Source of the DNA: Chloranthus sessilifolius
Lineage: Eukaryota; Streptophyta; Magnoliopsida; Chloranthales; Chloranthaceae
Direction: 5' to 3'
DNA length: 64,000 nt
Assembly (NCBI GenBank): GCA_021018995.1
Contig: CM037598.1
Location: 43,454,685-43,518,684 of the forward strand
The position numbers were made by a program, and so were the translations under genes. The notes beneath the pieces were generated by a model. The model was given only the letters and a program-made list of their open reading frames with translations. It was not told the origin of the DNA and did no database searches. Positions 54,264-64,000 of the stretch are shown here, piece after piece. Within the stretch, counting starts at the first letter, position 1. Each line of letters opens with the position of its first letter.

Positions 54264-54990
54264 GGGTTTTTACTATTTTATGTGAAATTAAAACCCTCGA
54301 AGTTATGTCTATTTAAGATTCTATACTTTTATGTTTCCTTTACAAATACTCCCCTGCTGTTAAGTGGTAGTTAACTAAGCTTCATTTCTTCAATTAAATG
54401 ACGCATCTGCCCTTACTTAATATTATATATAAAATAACTATTATATTTTTCTCAACTTTGATCGCATTTTAAACGATAGATAAGCATCGGATTCTACCCA
54501 AATTTTTTGGGTGAAACATGATTGATCTCCTCTAAGTTGCCTTGTTACCTGATTTTCAATTTGGGTGCCCATGATACCCAATTCGTTCGTAACGATTGTA
54601 AGGTCAAGATGGTACAAACGGTGGTAGCATTTTAGCGTTACCCACGAGTCAAGCGAGCGTCATGGGCATCCAAATCGAAAATTAGGTAATACGAAAACTT
54701 ATACGAGATCAATCATATTCCACCCAAAAAATTTGGGCAAGATCCGATACTTATCCACCATTTAAAATGCGGTCAAAGTTGAGAAAAATACAATGATCAT
54801 TTTGTATATAATGTTAAGTAAGGGCAAACAAGTCATTTAATTGAAAAAATGACGCCTAATTAACTGCCATTTAACAGCAGGGGATTATTTACAAAGAAAA
54901 CATAAAAGTAGGGGGGCAAGTGTAAATAGACATAACTCAGGGAGTTTTATACAATTTAAGCATAACATAAGGGGTATTTACAAAAAATCC
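54264..54990. mobile_element. Long-TIR Mutator-like foldback element
   Basis: This 727-base element has arms of ~300 bases each that are inverted copies (CCCCTGCTGTTAA, TTTTCTCAACTTTGA, CAAATTTTTTGGGTG recognisable in both). It is flanked by perfect 9-bp duplications TAAAATAAA (54255-54263, 54991-54999). There is no transposase ORF, so it would need a helper. Arm divergence suggests it is not very recent. Confidence 0.88.
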
Positions 54991-54999
54991 TAAAATAAA

Positions 55000-55446
55000 G
55001 TAGGTTTAGGGTGATTTTTAGTGGTGCTTACTACTTTTGACATAATAGAGTTCACAGTGGGTGTTTTGGGTATTAACGTAAGATCTGGCCATTCTAATCT
55101 TTTTTTTTTATAGCGAGTTGATTCACAGATTATTGGCCAACGTCAAAGGTTGACGAATATGGTTTGGTAATATATTTGTGTAAACGAAAGGAAGGCGTCA
55201 AATGCATGAGTTGGCTCTGGGGCCGTTGAGATTTCACAATGCCAGCATTTCTTTCCAGGACCCTCCCTCCCTCCCTCTTAACAGTGAGTTTGATCAGATG
55301 TCTATGAGCTTAGGTTGCAATAAATCCAGTGGGGCCCACAAATTCTTGATCACTCGCATGCATATATATATATATGGCCTTGCCTTCATCTACCGGTGTA
55401 TAAATTAACGGTGATTTTATTTTTCAACTCAACATTAATCTTAATA
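55000..55446. other. Intergenic, no gene recognised
   Basis: This mixed sequence has a CCCTCC run near 55261-55277 and a (TA)n run near 55362-55374. No gene, TE ends or RNA gene seen. Confidence 0.4.
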
Positions 55447-55770
55447 ATGATATCAAAAATCGGCCGATATCGACGATAAGTCTCGGTTTCTCAGCAAACC
55501 GATACGTATCAGGGCCGATACGTAACGGTATCTCAACTTAGTATCGTTATTGGCCGATACGTTTCGGATATCGGCCAATACATATCAGGTATCGGTTGAT
55601 ACGGCATCGGTTTTGATCGATACCTCTATTTTCTTTTCTTTTTCTTTTTCTTTAAAAAAAAATAAAAATATTGATACGTCTCGGTATTGGCCGATACGTA
55701 TCAGCAGAGTCGTATCGGTCCTTCTTGAATTGATACCTAAGTCTAATATCGATTTTGACACTTTGATCTT
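55447..55770. mobile_element. Palindromic TATCGG/CCGATA element, copy 2
   Basis: Same word content as 52669-52912 but longer and richer: ATCGGCCGATAT, CCGATACGTATC, GGCCGATACG, TTGGCCGATACG. The outer ends TGATATCAAAAATCGG and (inverted) AGTGTCAAAATCGATATT are similar to copy 1's ends. A (T)n/(A)n stretch splits the middle. Confidence 0.6.
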
Positions 55771-56336
55771 AACAACTTTCGAACATAGTGGTGAAGGGTG
55801 ATGAAAATGATTTAACCGTACAACCACGTCCTTGGGTTGTATAGGCCGGTCAAGGCTTATATGATTGAACGCACTTGTGTCACGCATTAAACCATATAAC
55901 AATTATCCACCCGAAGTCAACATTGCCTAAACTATTATCCCACAAAAAAATAAAAAAAAAAACCAAAAAACAAAAAACAAAGAAGCCAATTTTCTATCAT
56001 TGAATTTTAACGTCAAAGGGCCAAAAAATCATGAAGCTGTGTGATTTTCTAGGTTGTGTGAACCTTTAGAGGAAGTGTAGTAAGTCAGCTATCACGTGGC
56101 ACGATTAACAATACAATGCATGACTCATGCCATGCATTCGGATTATATAGTTCCATTATACAAATTATTAGAGAAACTTAGAAAAAAAATCTTAAAATTA
56201 AACTTTTTAGTAAAAAAAAGAGTTCAGAATTTAAACGCTCTAAAAAAATAATGCTTTCATGAATTTTAAAGTTCAGAGATCCATGAGATCGCAATCCTCA
56301 TTAAAAAAATAATGCTTTCACGAATCTCTAAACTTC

Positions 56337-56460
56337 CACTATAAAAAATAAAACTATTAGCGATAATTTTTTAGAGCAAAAAATTACCGCTATTAATAAA
56401 AAACTTATTAAGACTATTAGGGGCAAGGATATTAGCGACAATTTTTTAGTGTCATGAAAA
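56337..56460. mobile_element. CACTA-like terminal fragment
   Basis: Starts CACTATAAAAAATA, followed by alternating TTAGCGATAATTTTTTAG and AAATTACCGCTATTA words, typical of CACTA transposon sub-terminal repeats. The other end was not found. Confidence 0.5.
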
Positions 56461-56574
56461 AACTTTCAACTAGGACAAAAAAGTCCGTTTAATTTAAATA
56501 AGTTTCTATTTTGTTTTAAGAATAAGTACCGTCAAATGAAAAGCTTTAGAGGTCATGTACAGAAATATAATTAT

Positions 56575-56999
56575 GGAGCCATTACTTGCACACAGTTTTC
56601 AAGTGATTGCACCGGATTGCACCTAAATTAGAAGAAAAACTTGCAAGTTTGGCGACATTTACTATATGAAAACACCATCTAAGCCGTTTGATTTGAAGGT
56701 CAAGATTTAAAGATATCAATTGCAAAAGATTAGAATAAAATATAATTTTCATTATTTGATTAAATGTAGTCCAATGCTATTATATAATTCAACAATTGAC
56801 TATAATAGATCATATAACAAGTATCGTGTTTTGCTCCAATTTTATGTACTAGAGATCTATTGATCATGACCTTCAAATTACACGGCCCATATTACATTTT
56901 TACATATCACATGTCCCTATAATACCCGATCTTTCTTTAAATTTGGTGCAATCACTTGAAAATCGTGTGCGAGAAAACCGTGTGCGAGTAATGGCGCTC
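56575..56999. mobile_element. Mutator-like MITE, relative of 46069
   Basis: This 425-base element has ends GGAGCCATTACTTGCACAC and, inverted, GAGCGCCATTACTCGCACAC, with longer arms including TTTTCAAGTGATTGCACC. Duplications TATAATTAT (56566-56574) and TATAACTAT (57000-57008), one mismatch in nine. The inner part shares CACCATCTAAGCCGTTTGAT with the intron-3 MITE. Confidence 0.85.
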
Positions 57000-57489
57000 T
57001 ATAACTATTGCATTTACTTTCCTATTGCTCGTCGTCGTTGAATCATAACCACCTACTTTGATTTTGACTCTATCTCCAGGTAGTGTCTATATAAAACTTT
57101 GTGGGTATATTTTTTTCTAAGAAAGGCTTTAATGCTTGTGACAAAAATACCCTTGAAATTAAGTGTAATGAATGCATTTTTAGAAGGTATTATCAAAATG
57201 TTCAAATAGGAGGTTAAAACTTAAAAGGTGCATTAATTATTTTCTTTACAAGCATGCACAAATGTTAATTTTTAAACATATATCCTATATTCTCTAGGTT
57301 TTTGATGGTGTCAAAACTCAATCATGACATCAAAACGACATTCCTTTTTCTCCAAACGCAAAAACCAAGTCAAATCACTTTCCAACTTTAACCTTTTCTC
57401 CTTTATAAAAAGTCTAAAATGATCATATAAATCTAATTATATTTTTACGAGTTTCTCTGTCATAGGGGCATTGAAGATAAGATATATAT

Positions 57490-60466
57490 TGTCACGACCC
57501 AGAATTCTTACCCGATATTGAGAGCCTAAAATTTCGTGTTATAACACCGCACACTAATTAAGGCGATAAGTGGACATATACATAATCTATAAATTGACTT
57601 GCCATAAGGATTGAGACATTTAAGATAACATTAAACGATGAATAACTCATAAATTAATAACGAAAACGTAGACAATAATAATGAAGCACTTAATTCTAAT
57701 CATGCATCTAGGATAAAAATCAAACCAGTTTCACGTAAGGTAAAACGGTCTCAAACGTAAACTCACACAATGTATCAAGGCTAAAACAAGTCTCTTAAGA
57801 ATTAAGGAAAAACTAGAGTAAAAGGGTTCTCAATGTTAGTAAAAATCTGTTGGGTCTATGTTCTCATCAAGGTGGTAGCCGACATCCTCGTTTATATGAG
57901 TCGTCTCCGGATCAACAGCTTCCGTATCATCAAGGACGGGATAAACAGAATTTTCACCTGAAACTGTTAGATTTTGGGAGCGGGGTAAGTTTACTCAGTC
58001 GCGTAAACTCAGTGGGTTGCACAATCGATCCACCATAACTTACCCAGGTGATCATGTGTGCAATCACTTGAGTTACAGTGTATTTTGAAACTAAAATTAA
58101 CATTTAAATAAAATGACTAAATTATCCATAATTCACAACATATCATAATCCAACTGAAAAGCATATTATAACATGAAGGGTACATGATGCTTCTAATTTT
58201 CTTATCTTTTTTCCTATTTGTCTCATCAACTTAGCATACATGACATATCGTAAGTCTTATTAATTACTCTATACGTCTATACAACGTACTTCGGATCTTA
58301 TCTTATTTAAACGATCTGTGCCAAGATCGCTGCTGGAGCCTACCACGCAAGGTCCACGTGTAGATAGCCACCTAACCTCCATATCATAACATAAACCACC
58401 ATCCAGCCAGATGAGGTTGCCGGCATAGTAACTACAATGTCCCCTTAGTTCGAGACAAGGCTATAATGTCCTTAAGACCCGTCTTGGCTGCAGGCGTTAG
58501 GCCCTTATGGTGGCTCGTAAGGTATGACATGTGTAGAAACTTAATTAATGTTTAGCTGGCCTTCATAGCGTGTCTTACATATCATATTATTTTTCGGTTA
58601 CGGGCATAGGTCCTTTCCCCGATTTCATATTTGCGTGGGCTTAAGTCCCCACTTTCTTAACATACATATGTTTTAACATATTCTTTTCTCATTTTTTTTT
58701 AAAAGTTAGTTAGAATTGGCTACGGTGCGATAGGCTTCACTAAACCACATTCCCCAAGGGACGGGTTCCGTAGTAACTTGAATGTACTTCGTGTGGTCCC
58801 ACACTACCATAGAGGGGTTGCATCCGTACATGGATGCCTACATTTTAAGTTTCACGTGACTGTGAAAGAAACCTCATCGTGACGAAAACTTATGTCATGT
58901 GTCATATCTTATTCTTAACTTATATGCGTATGCCCTATCGTGATTTTCTATATAATAAATGTCATATGATAATGGTGAACATATATAAGAATGAACTATA
59001 ACATAAACCATAAACATTTCATATTTTTGAAGAAAATTAATAAAGAGCATGACACATGAAATATTAAAGTAAAACAGAAAATAAGAAATATTTAACTACA
59101 TTTATTTTGCAATAGAGTTGAAAATATACTTCATTAGGGTTAATTGTATCTATGAAATTTGGTGATTGACTGGTATAGCGATCTAACATATTTTAAAATT
59201 CTAAAGGAGCACATGTGTCCATTCAAGGATTATATGAGGCTTAAAAGAGGTAATAGAATGGTAAGTATTGAAAAATGTTAATATTTGACCCCTTAAACTT
59301 ATAGATTGTTATTCGATGCAAGCTATTTAATATATTTTATGTAATTTTAGCGATTTATAAGTCTGGAGATAAGTTGAGCATAAAGTAACCTAAGAGTTTA
59401 AAAACTTAATGTCAAACCTGTGCGCCTTGGATTATAGAAAACGTATTTCGACTTGCCGCTCAATTTTGACCTTAAAAATATTAGATTTGTGAAATTTCTA
59501 TTTCAGACAAAGTTGTATATCTCGTTGTCTTCTTTTCAATGCCCCAAGAATCACGTCAATCCGCGTTCGGAGTAAAAAGTTATGGCAAAAATACCGAGGT
59601 TGTATCTATTGAAGAGTTTGGCCGAATTTCACAAAAATCTGGGAAAAACGATCCTATCGATTTTGGGCCGAATTTTTATGTTTTTAAGACCCGAAATTTA
59701 TTAAAATTTAAGAAAAATTTAGGGTTTTCTTTCTAAGAAATAACTGAATAATTTAAGATAGATTTAGAGGCACCCACCTGTTGAAGCGTAATTTGAATCC
59801 TACGATGATTTGGGTTGATGGAGATCGGATTCGAGAGACGATATGCCTGAGTCTTTTCGCGAGAAATCCTTTCTTATGATAGATCGGTCGCGGCGATGAG
59901 AAACTTTGATGGTGTAAGATTCTCTGATAAGATCGAAAATCGATGGAGATCCGATGAGGAGTTGTGAAAGATGGCACTGTCGGAGCTTTTGCAGAGAAGA
60001 GAGAATAAAGAGAGACAACTGAGAGAAGAAGTAAATATATATCTAATTCTCTTTCTAGGTTAACTCTAATTAAGACTTTCTATACAAAATTTAATATTAT
60101 AGTAGTTTTTTCACGGAAGTAGAAATCATACGTGATTTGAATAGCTTGAGAAGAGGTTTTGTTCCAGCGCTTTATGTAAGCACCAAGGTAAATGGTGATT
60201 CTCTCTCGAAATTACAGTTATGCCCTTTAACCTGCTTCACTCTTCAAACGGGCGTAACTTTTTATATTCTTGTCGAAAATCGACAAATTATATATCGTTG
60301 GAATCGTATCGGCGAGTATTTCATAATGAGTCTAATATTGATATATAAAAAAAAATTAAACTATTTCTAAAGTGGGTAGATTCCGGTATGGAGCGTTAGC
60401 ACCATGCACTGTATGGTATATCATCTAATACCGTTAAATAATGTCAAAAAAATCTGGGTTGTTACA
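57490..60466 (+). mobile_element. Solo LTR F (TGTCACGACCC...GTTGTTACA)
   Basis: This 2977-base solo LTR has perfect duplications TATAT (57485-57489, 60467-60471). Termini TGTCACGACCCAGA and TCTGGGTTGTTACA are inverted repeats of each other. No gag or pol. The TGTCACGACCC start resembles chromoviral Ty3/gypsy LTRs in my recollection. Orientation is taken as plus because the block at 59510-59640 runs in the same direction as its counterpart in plus-strand LTR D (29497-29630). Short ORFs inside show no motif. Confidence 0.8.
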
Positions 60467-60948
60467 TATATTATGAGTTTCTCTTCATCCTCATCGCTTA
60501 AAAGGCCAGAAAAAGGATTAGATAGTATTAGGTGGTAAACCCATGCATAAAAGTCGTTGCATGCTCATTTTTCTCTCCTCAAATTGGTCAAAACTTGAGA
60601 GATGTAAAAATATTTGAGAGCCAAATTAGTGGAAATATATTTCTGACCTTTTAATTGATTCTTGCTTATAGTTGTTTCAATATCTCCTTAGGTGTATCAG
60701 TCCGACGCTAAAAGATTAACCTAAGCACTTACCCTGGTGCATGGCTCAAGTACCTAATTAATACTAACTCAAAAGAAAAGAGTTGGTAGTAATTGTGACA
60801 CTAATTTTTTTTTTAAAACGCTCATTCGGCCGAGACGGCCTCGAGAACCGAGCAACAAGCACACATACATATATGACAATTGCGGAGCAACGTGAGACCA
60901 ATTATAGTTGTGACACTAATTTATAAAGGTCACTGCCACATTTATTCA

Positions 60949-62637
60949 TTACGTCAAAATGATAAGAAAACTACTTTTGCAATATAAAAAAGAACTACTG
61001 CCCTAGCAGTGGTGTAATAATCCACTCCCAAAATTCATTGTTTATTAACTTAAAATAGTGGTTTATTTCGTTAACCCTAATCCCACGCCCAAAAATTGAC
61101 CGCTTAAAAAAATCACTACAATGCGTATATAAAAGCTCCCTCGAGCGTTTTTTTTCATTTTCCTCTCGATCTCTTTTTCTCCCTTCTTCCCTCTCTCGCC
61201 AAAAACCTTAACTATCGCCGACCACCCATTCCAAATCGACGAACCGATTCTCAATCTCAGATCGCCGACCACCTCCCCAGATCTTCTTCTTCTCGTTCAA
61301 AGCTCTGCAAGACGACACCATAAAACCCTAGTTCGCCGGAAATCAATGTTGCTTGATATTCTGTTTCTCCTTCTTCAAATCCCTGTAAGACGAAGGAGAT
61401 TTCGGCGTTTTCGGAGTCAAATTGCGTATTAAAAAGGTAGATCTTTGAATTTTTTGATTTGATCCGCAATCTTGATTTCTATCTACCAAATAGTAAAACT
61501 AGGGTTTGTTGTTTGTGGAATGCTTTGTGTAGGGGATTCATGTGGAAGGGAGAAGATTGAGATCTGAATCCTTCGCCTACAATATTTACTTTGTGAATTG
61601 AATTTGCGATTTCTCTGATTTATAAGGGATTTGTTAAGGCATCTACTTATAGGTGTTTCCACTTTTCACTCGCCCTAGAGGGAGACTCAACAGTTGAGCA
61701 GAGAGCCCGAGGAGAGCTGAAGAAGGCTTATAGAGACTTCCCAAGGTATTTTGGTAGGGTTTATAGTTCTGCATTTTTTCTATGTGGAAGAAGCTATATT
61801 TCTACGTGCATTTATGGTAACTGATCCTAGATTTGAGATGGATTGGTTGGTTTTAAGTAGGATTTGAGATGGATTGGTTGATTCATTGATTTTCCAATTT
61901 TTTCAATTTTTGGTTTGATTCCTTGATGCGTTGATTTTCCAATTTTTGTTTGATATATATATATATATTCAGATTCATTTATTTATGAGTATTTTTAATT
62001 GTAGGCAATTCGTCTATGTGTTTCTCTTTTCTAATGCATCAATGGTTGTGATTAGTCTGCAAATTTAACATTTACATGTAAACTAGAAGGGGTGATTCTG
62101 ATGCATGATGGCCTCTATGCTCAAATTTATGTTTTTATTTGTCTGTATCGATTACCTCTAAAATAGAGTAAGCATTAGATAGATGGTGGAAGAACAATCC
62201 AATTAGTATAGCCATTGAGAAAAGATACACAAAAACACTTACTTTTGCTTTTAGTGTACTTAACCATGAACCCCAAGGAAAGACTGAGGATGGTTCCTGC
62301 ACTAAAATTAAAAATGCAAAAGGACTAGTAATCAGAATATACTCTCGTTTGTTCTTAAATTTTAGAATACCATCATATATTGGCATGATATATTAACATT
62401 GTCCACTACGTAACTTATTAAAATACATCTAACTTGCTCAAATATAGAAACAGTGAAGCTGCATAGAAGTTAAATTTGTATAAAGTTGTTTACATGACTA
62501 TAAACATTTGAAGAGCAGTAATGATATATCCAGATTATCTACATTTAATGCTTTGTGGGTTTGTCACCATCATTGTTAACATTTTTACGATTATACATCA
62601 GCATATAAGCATCAGCTGATGAAAACATCTCCTCACA
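60949..62637 (+). repeat. Head-to-tail repeat, copy 1, with TATA promoter
   Basis: Starts CATTACGTCAAAATGATAAG and contains CTTAAAATAGTGGTTT at 61049-61064 and CTTCCCAAGGTA at 61737-61748. The second copy from 62638 has the same three landmarks in the same order. Between them copy 1 has a core promoter and a possible non-coding or short exon ending at a GT donor (61743/61746). AGTGGTTT/ACCGCTT words suggest CACTA-like sub-terminal repeats. I cannot define an ORF. Confidence 0.45.
61126..61134 (+). promoter_or_regulatory. TATA box of an unidentified transcription unit
   Basis: TATATAAAA is followed ~20 bases later by a long C/T-rich leader (61150-61200) and AAACCCTAG (61323-61331), the usual look of a plant promoter and 5' UTR on the plus strand. 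Possible donors follow at 61437 (AAAAGGTAGA) and 61744. The coding part was not identified. Confidence 0.5.
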
Positions 62638-64000
62638 CACTATGTCAAAATGAGAAAAATACGACTATAGCAATAGAAAATAAATCATTGCTTAAAAGAG
62701 CGGTGGAATATTTCACCGCTTAAAATAGTGGTTTAAGTTACAAAACAATGGTTTTATAATTTAAAATAGTGTCACGTGCAACTCGATCCCCTGGTCACGT
62801 GCAATCCTATCGGGCAACCTAATTCCGGACTCTTTCCTCTCTTTAATCTTTCCTACAAAACCGCCGCCTCTCTTAGCAACCTCATTTGAAACCAGAGCCT
62901 CTCTCTCCTCTTCCTCTCTCTCGACAACCCTAGATTTTGCCCTATTTTAGTTCAGATCGAAGCTCTCAACTTATTTTTAAGCCCCATTTCAGCTCAAATC
63001 GAAGCTCTCAACTTCCCCCAATTCAGCTGAGATTGAAGCTCTTACCTTTCCCTATTTCAGATCAGATCGACGGCTAGATTTCCATATCAATGAAGCAATT
63101 TTCATATCTGGTTCAGTGCTAGGTATGAGATCTTCTCATCATCCTAATTCTTGAACTCACTCAGATCTGAGATGCGGATCAAATATGTTTTTATCTGATT
63201 TTTTTTTGGCGATCTGTTTTTATCTGATTTTTTTTTCCTTTTTTATTTATTTATAGATTTTGCATTTGATTCAACGGAATTTGTGTTTCTCATGCTTGAT
63301 ATCACAGAATTTGATGATAATTGAACGATCATAGCAGTTTTGGACGCTCAAAATAAACTTCCCAAGGTAAAAAATGTGTTCTTTCCTTCGTTTTCAAATG
63401 TTTTGAGTTTGAGTTTCTAATGATTTGAGGTTGTTTAGATATGTGGATTTTTCTGTGATTTTTAGTCCCGAATGGTGATATTTTTATGATCGTCTAATAA
63501 TATGCCTATTATTTCGATATCCACTGTCCAAAAGATTGGACGAAAAACAATCTTTATCATCTGATTCAAATCAATCAATGATTTTCAGCTGTGATTAGTG
63601 ATGAATATTTTGATATTTTTTATTTTATTTCGATTAATTTCCATAAGTTCAAAGACTGAATGTGATTTTTTTTTTTTGATAGAAAAATTGTGAATAGTTT
63701 TAGATTCCGGTTAGTGGTTTGTCACCATTGACTGAATCCAGTTCACTTGGAGTAGAATGAGTTTTAGAGTAAAACCATAATATATTTAATTTTTTATTCC
63801 TTTAGTGTTGAAAAATTGAAAAATGTGGGATGGTGGATTTAGATCACTTCCGAGACATATTTTTTATATTTTAAAATTAAATTATCCATATATGAATAGG
63901 ACCGAATCGAATTCCGAAACAGTTCGGGTTTACTAGGGCCCCTAGCGAATTGGGTTACCCTGACAGAAACACATTTGTCTTTACTCCATTATTAAGTGCC
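62638..64000 (+). repeat. Head-to-tail repeat, copy 2, running off the window
   Basis: Starts CACTATGTCAAAATGAGAAA, then CTTAAAATAGTGGTTT at 62719-62734 and CTTCCCAAGGTA at 63358-63369. A C/T-rich leader at 62830-62940 is followed by three to four imperfect ~45-base repeats with core ATCGAAGCTCTCAACTT (62945-63075). A possible donor GGTATGAG lies at 63122. No ORF of note to the window end. Confidence 0.4.

Noticed and set aside
56165..56335. Additional complete MITE related to 52186
   Set aside because: Arms are recognisable but no clear ends or 9-bp duplication could be set; it was kept only as a remark.

Overview
This window is nuclear DNA of a flowering plant. It holds nested Athila-type Ty3/gypsy LTR retrotransposons with tRNA-Asp-type primer sites, spliced genes, 9-bp-duplicating Mutator-like MITEs and tRNA-derived SINE-like repeats. 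I cannot name the species; a non-grass angiosperm is a guess from the look of the repeats. Two zones are clear: a nest of large LTR elements at 1-44757 and gene-bearing, MITE-rich DNA at 44758-64000. No intact autonomous mobile element is present. 

The nest, from oldest to youngest as read from interruptions. Element E (plus; 31047-44757 in the window) has gag, protease, RT, RNase H and integrase remnants and a 2.7-kb 3' LTR. Element C (plus) sits in E's 5' LTR; only its last 143 internal bases and its 3' LTR (27157-31046) are in the window. C's LTR is split by D, a solo LTR of another family (29245-30983, duplication TGTTC). Element A (minus; 27013 leftwards past the window start) is inserted in C just upstream of C's 3' LTR. 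Element B (plus; 9778-25071) is inserted in A's 5' LTR, with a near-perfect 5-bp duplication (CTTGT/CCTGT). B's left end was then rearranged: a solo-like LTR (9778-12288), a second copy of B's right flank (12289-12630), and a 5'-truncated LTR (12631-14254). This fits a tandem duplication followed by LTR-LTR collapse. 

A and E have the order gag-PR-RT-RH-INT followed by an additional 3' ORF or its remnant. B has lost pol entirely and keeps only a broken gag and a long 3' ORF (17030-20659), so it is a non-autonomous derivative. In A, B and E an array of CG-rich motifs, of the kind also found in the LTR U3, lies between pol (or its deletion scar) and the 3' ORF. In B it is followed by a TATA box and a C/T-rich leader, which suggests a separate internal promoter for that ORF. 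The LTRs share several small conserved structures that standard annotation does not explain. 

Right zone. One well-supported gene is a minus-strand endonuclease/exonuclease/phosphatase-fold protein of 474 aa in four exons (51599 to 45764), with a 3.75-kb first intron carrying SINE-like, foldback and RNase H-like remnants. Around it are four Mutator-like MITEs with 9-bp duplications, two palindromic elements built of TATCGG/CCGATA, a CACTA-like end, a 3.0-kb solo LTR of an unrelated family (57490-60466, duplication TATAT), and two head-to-tail repeat copies at 60949 and 62638, the first carrying a strong TATA promoter. Exons beyond 61 kb could not be established.
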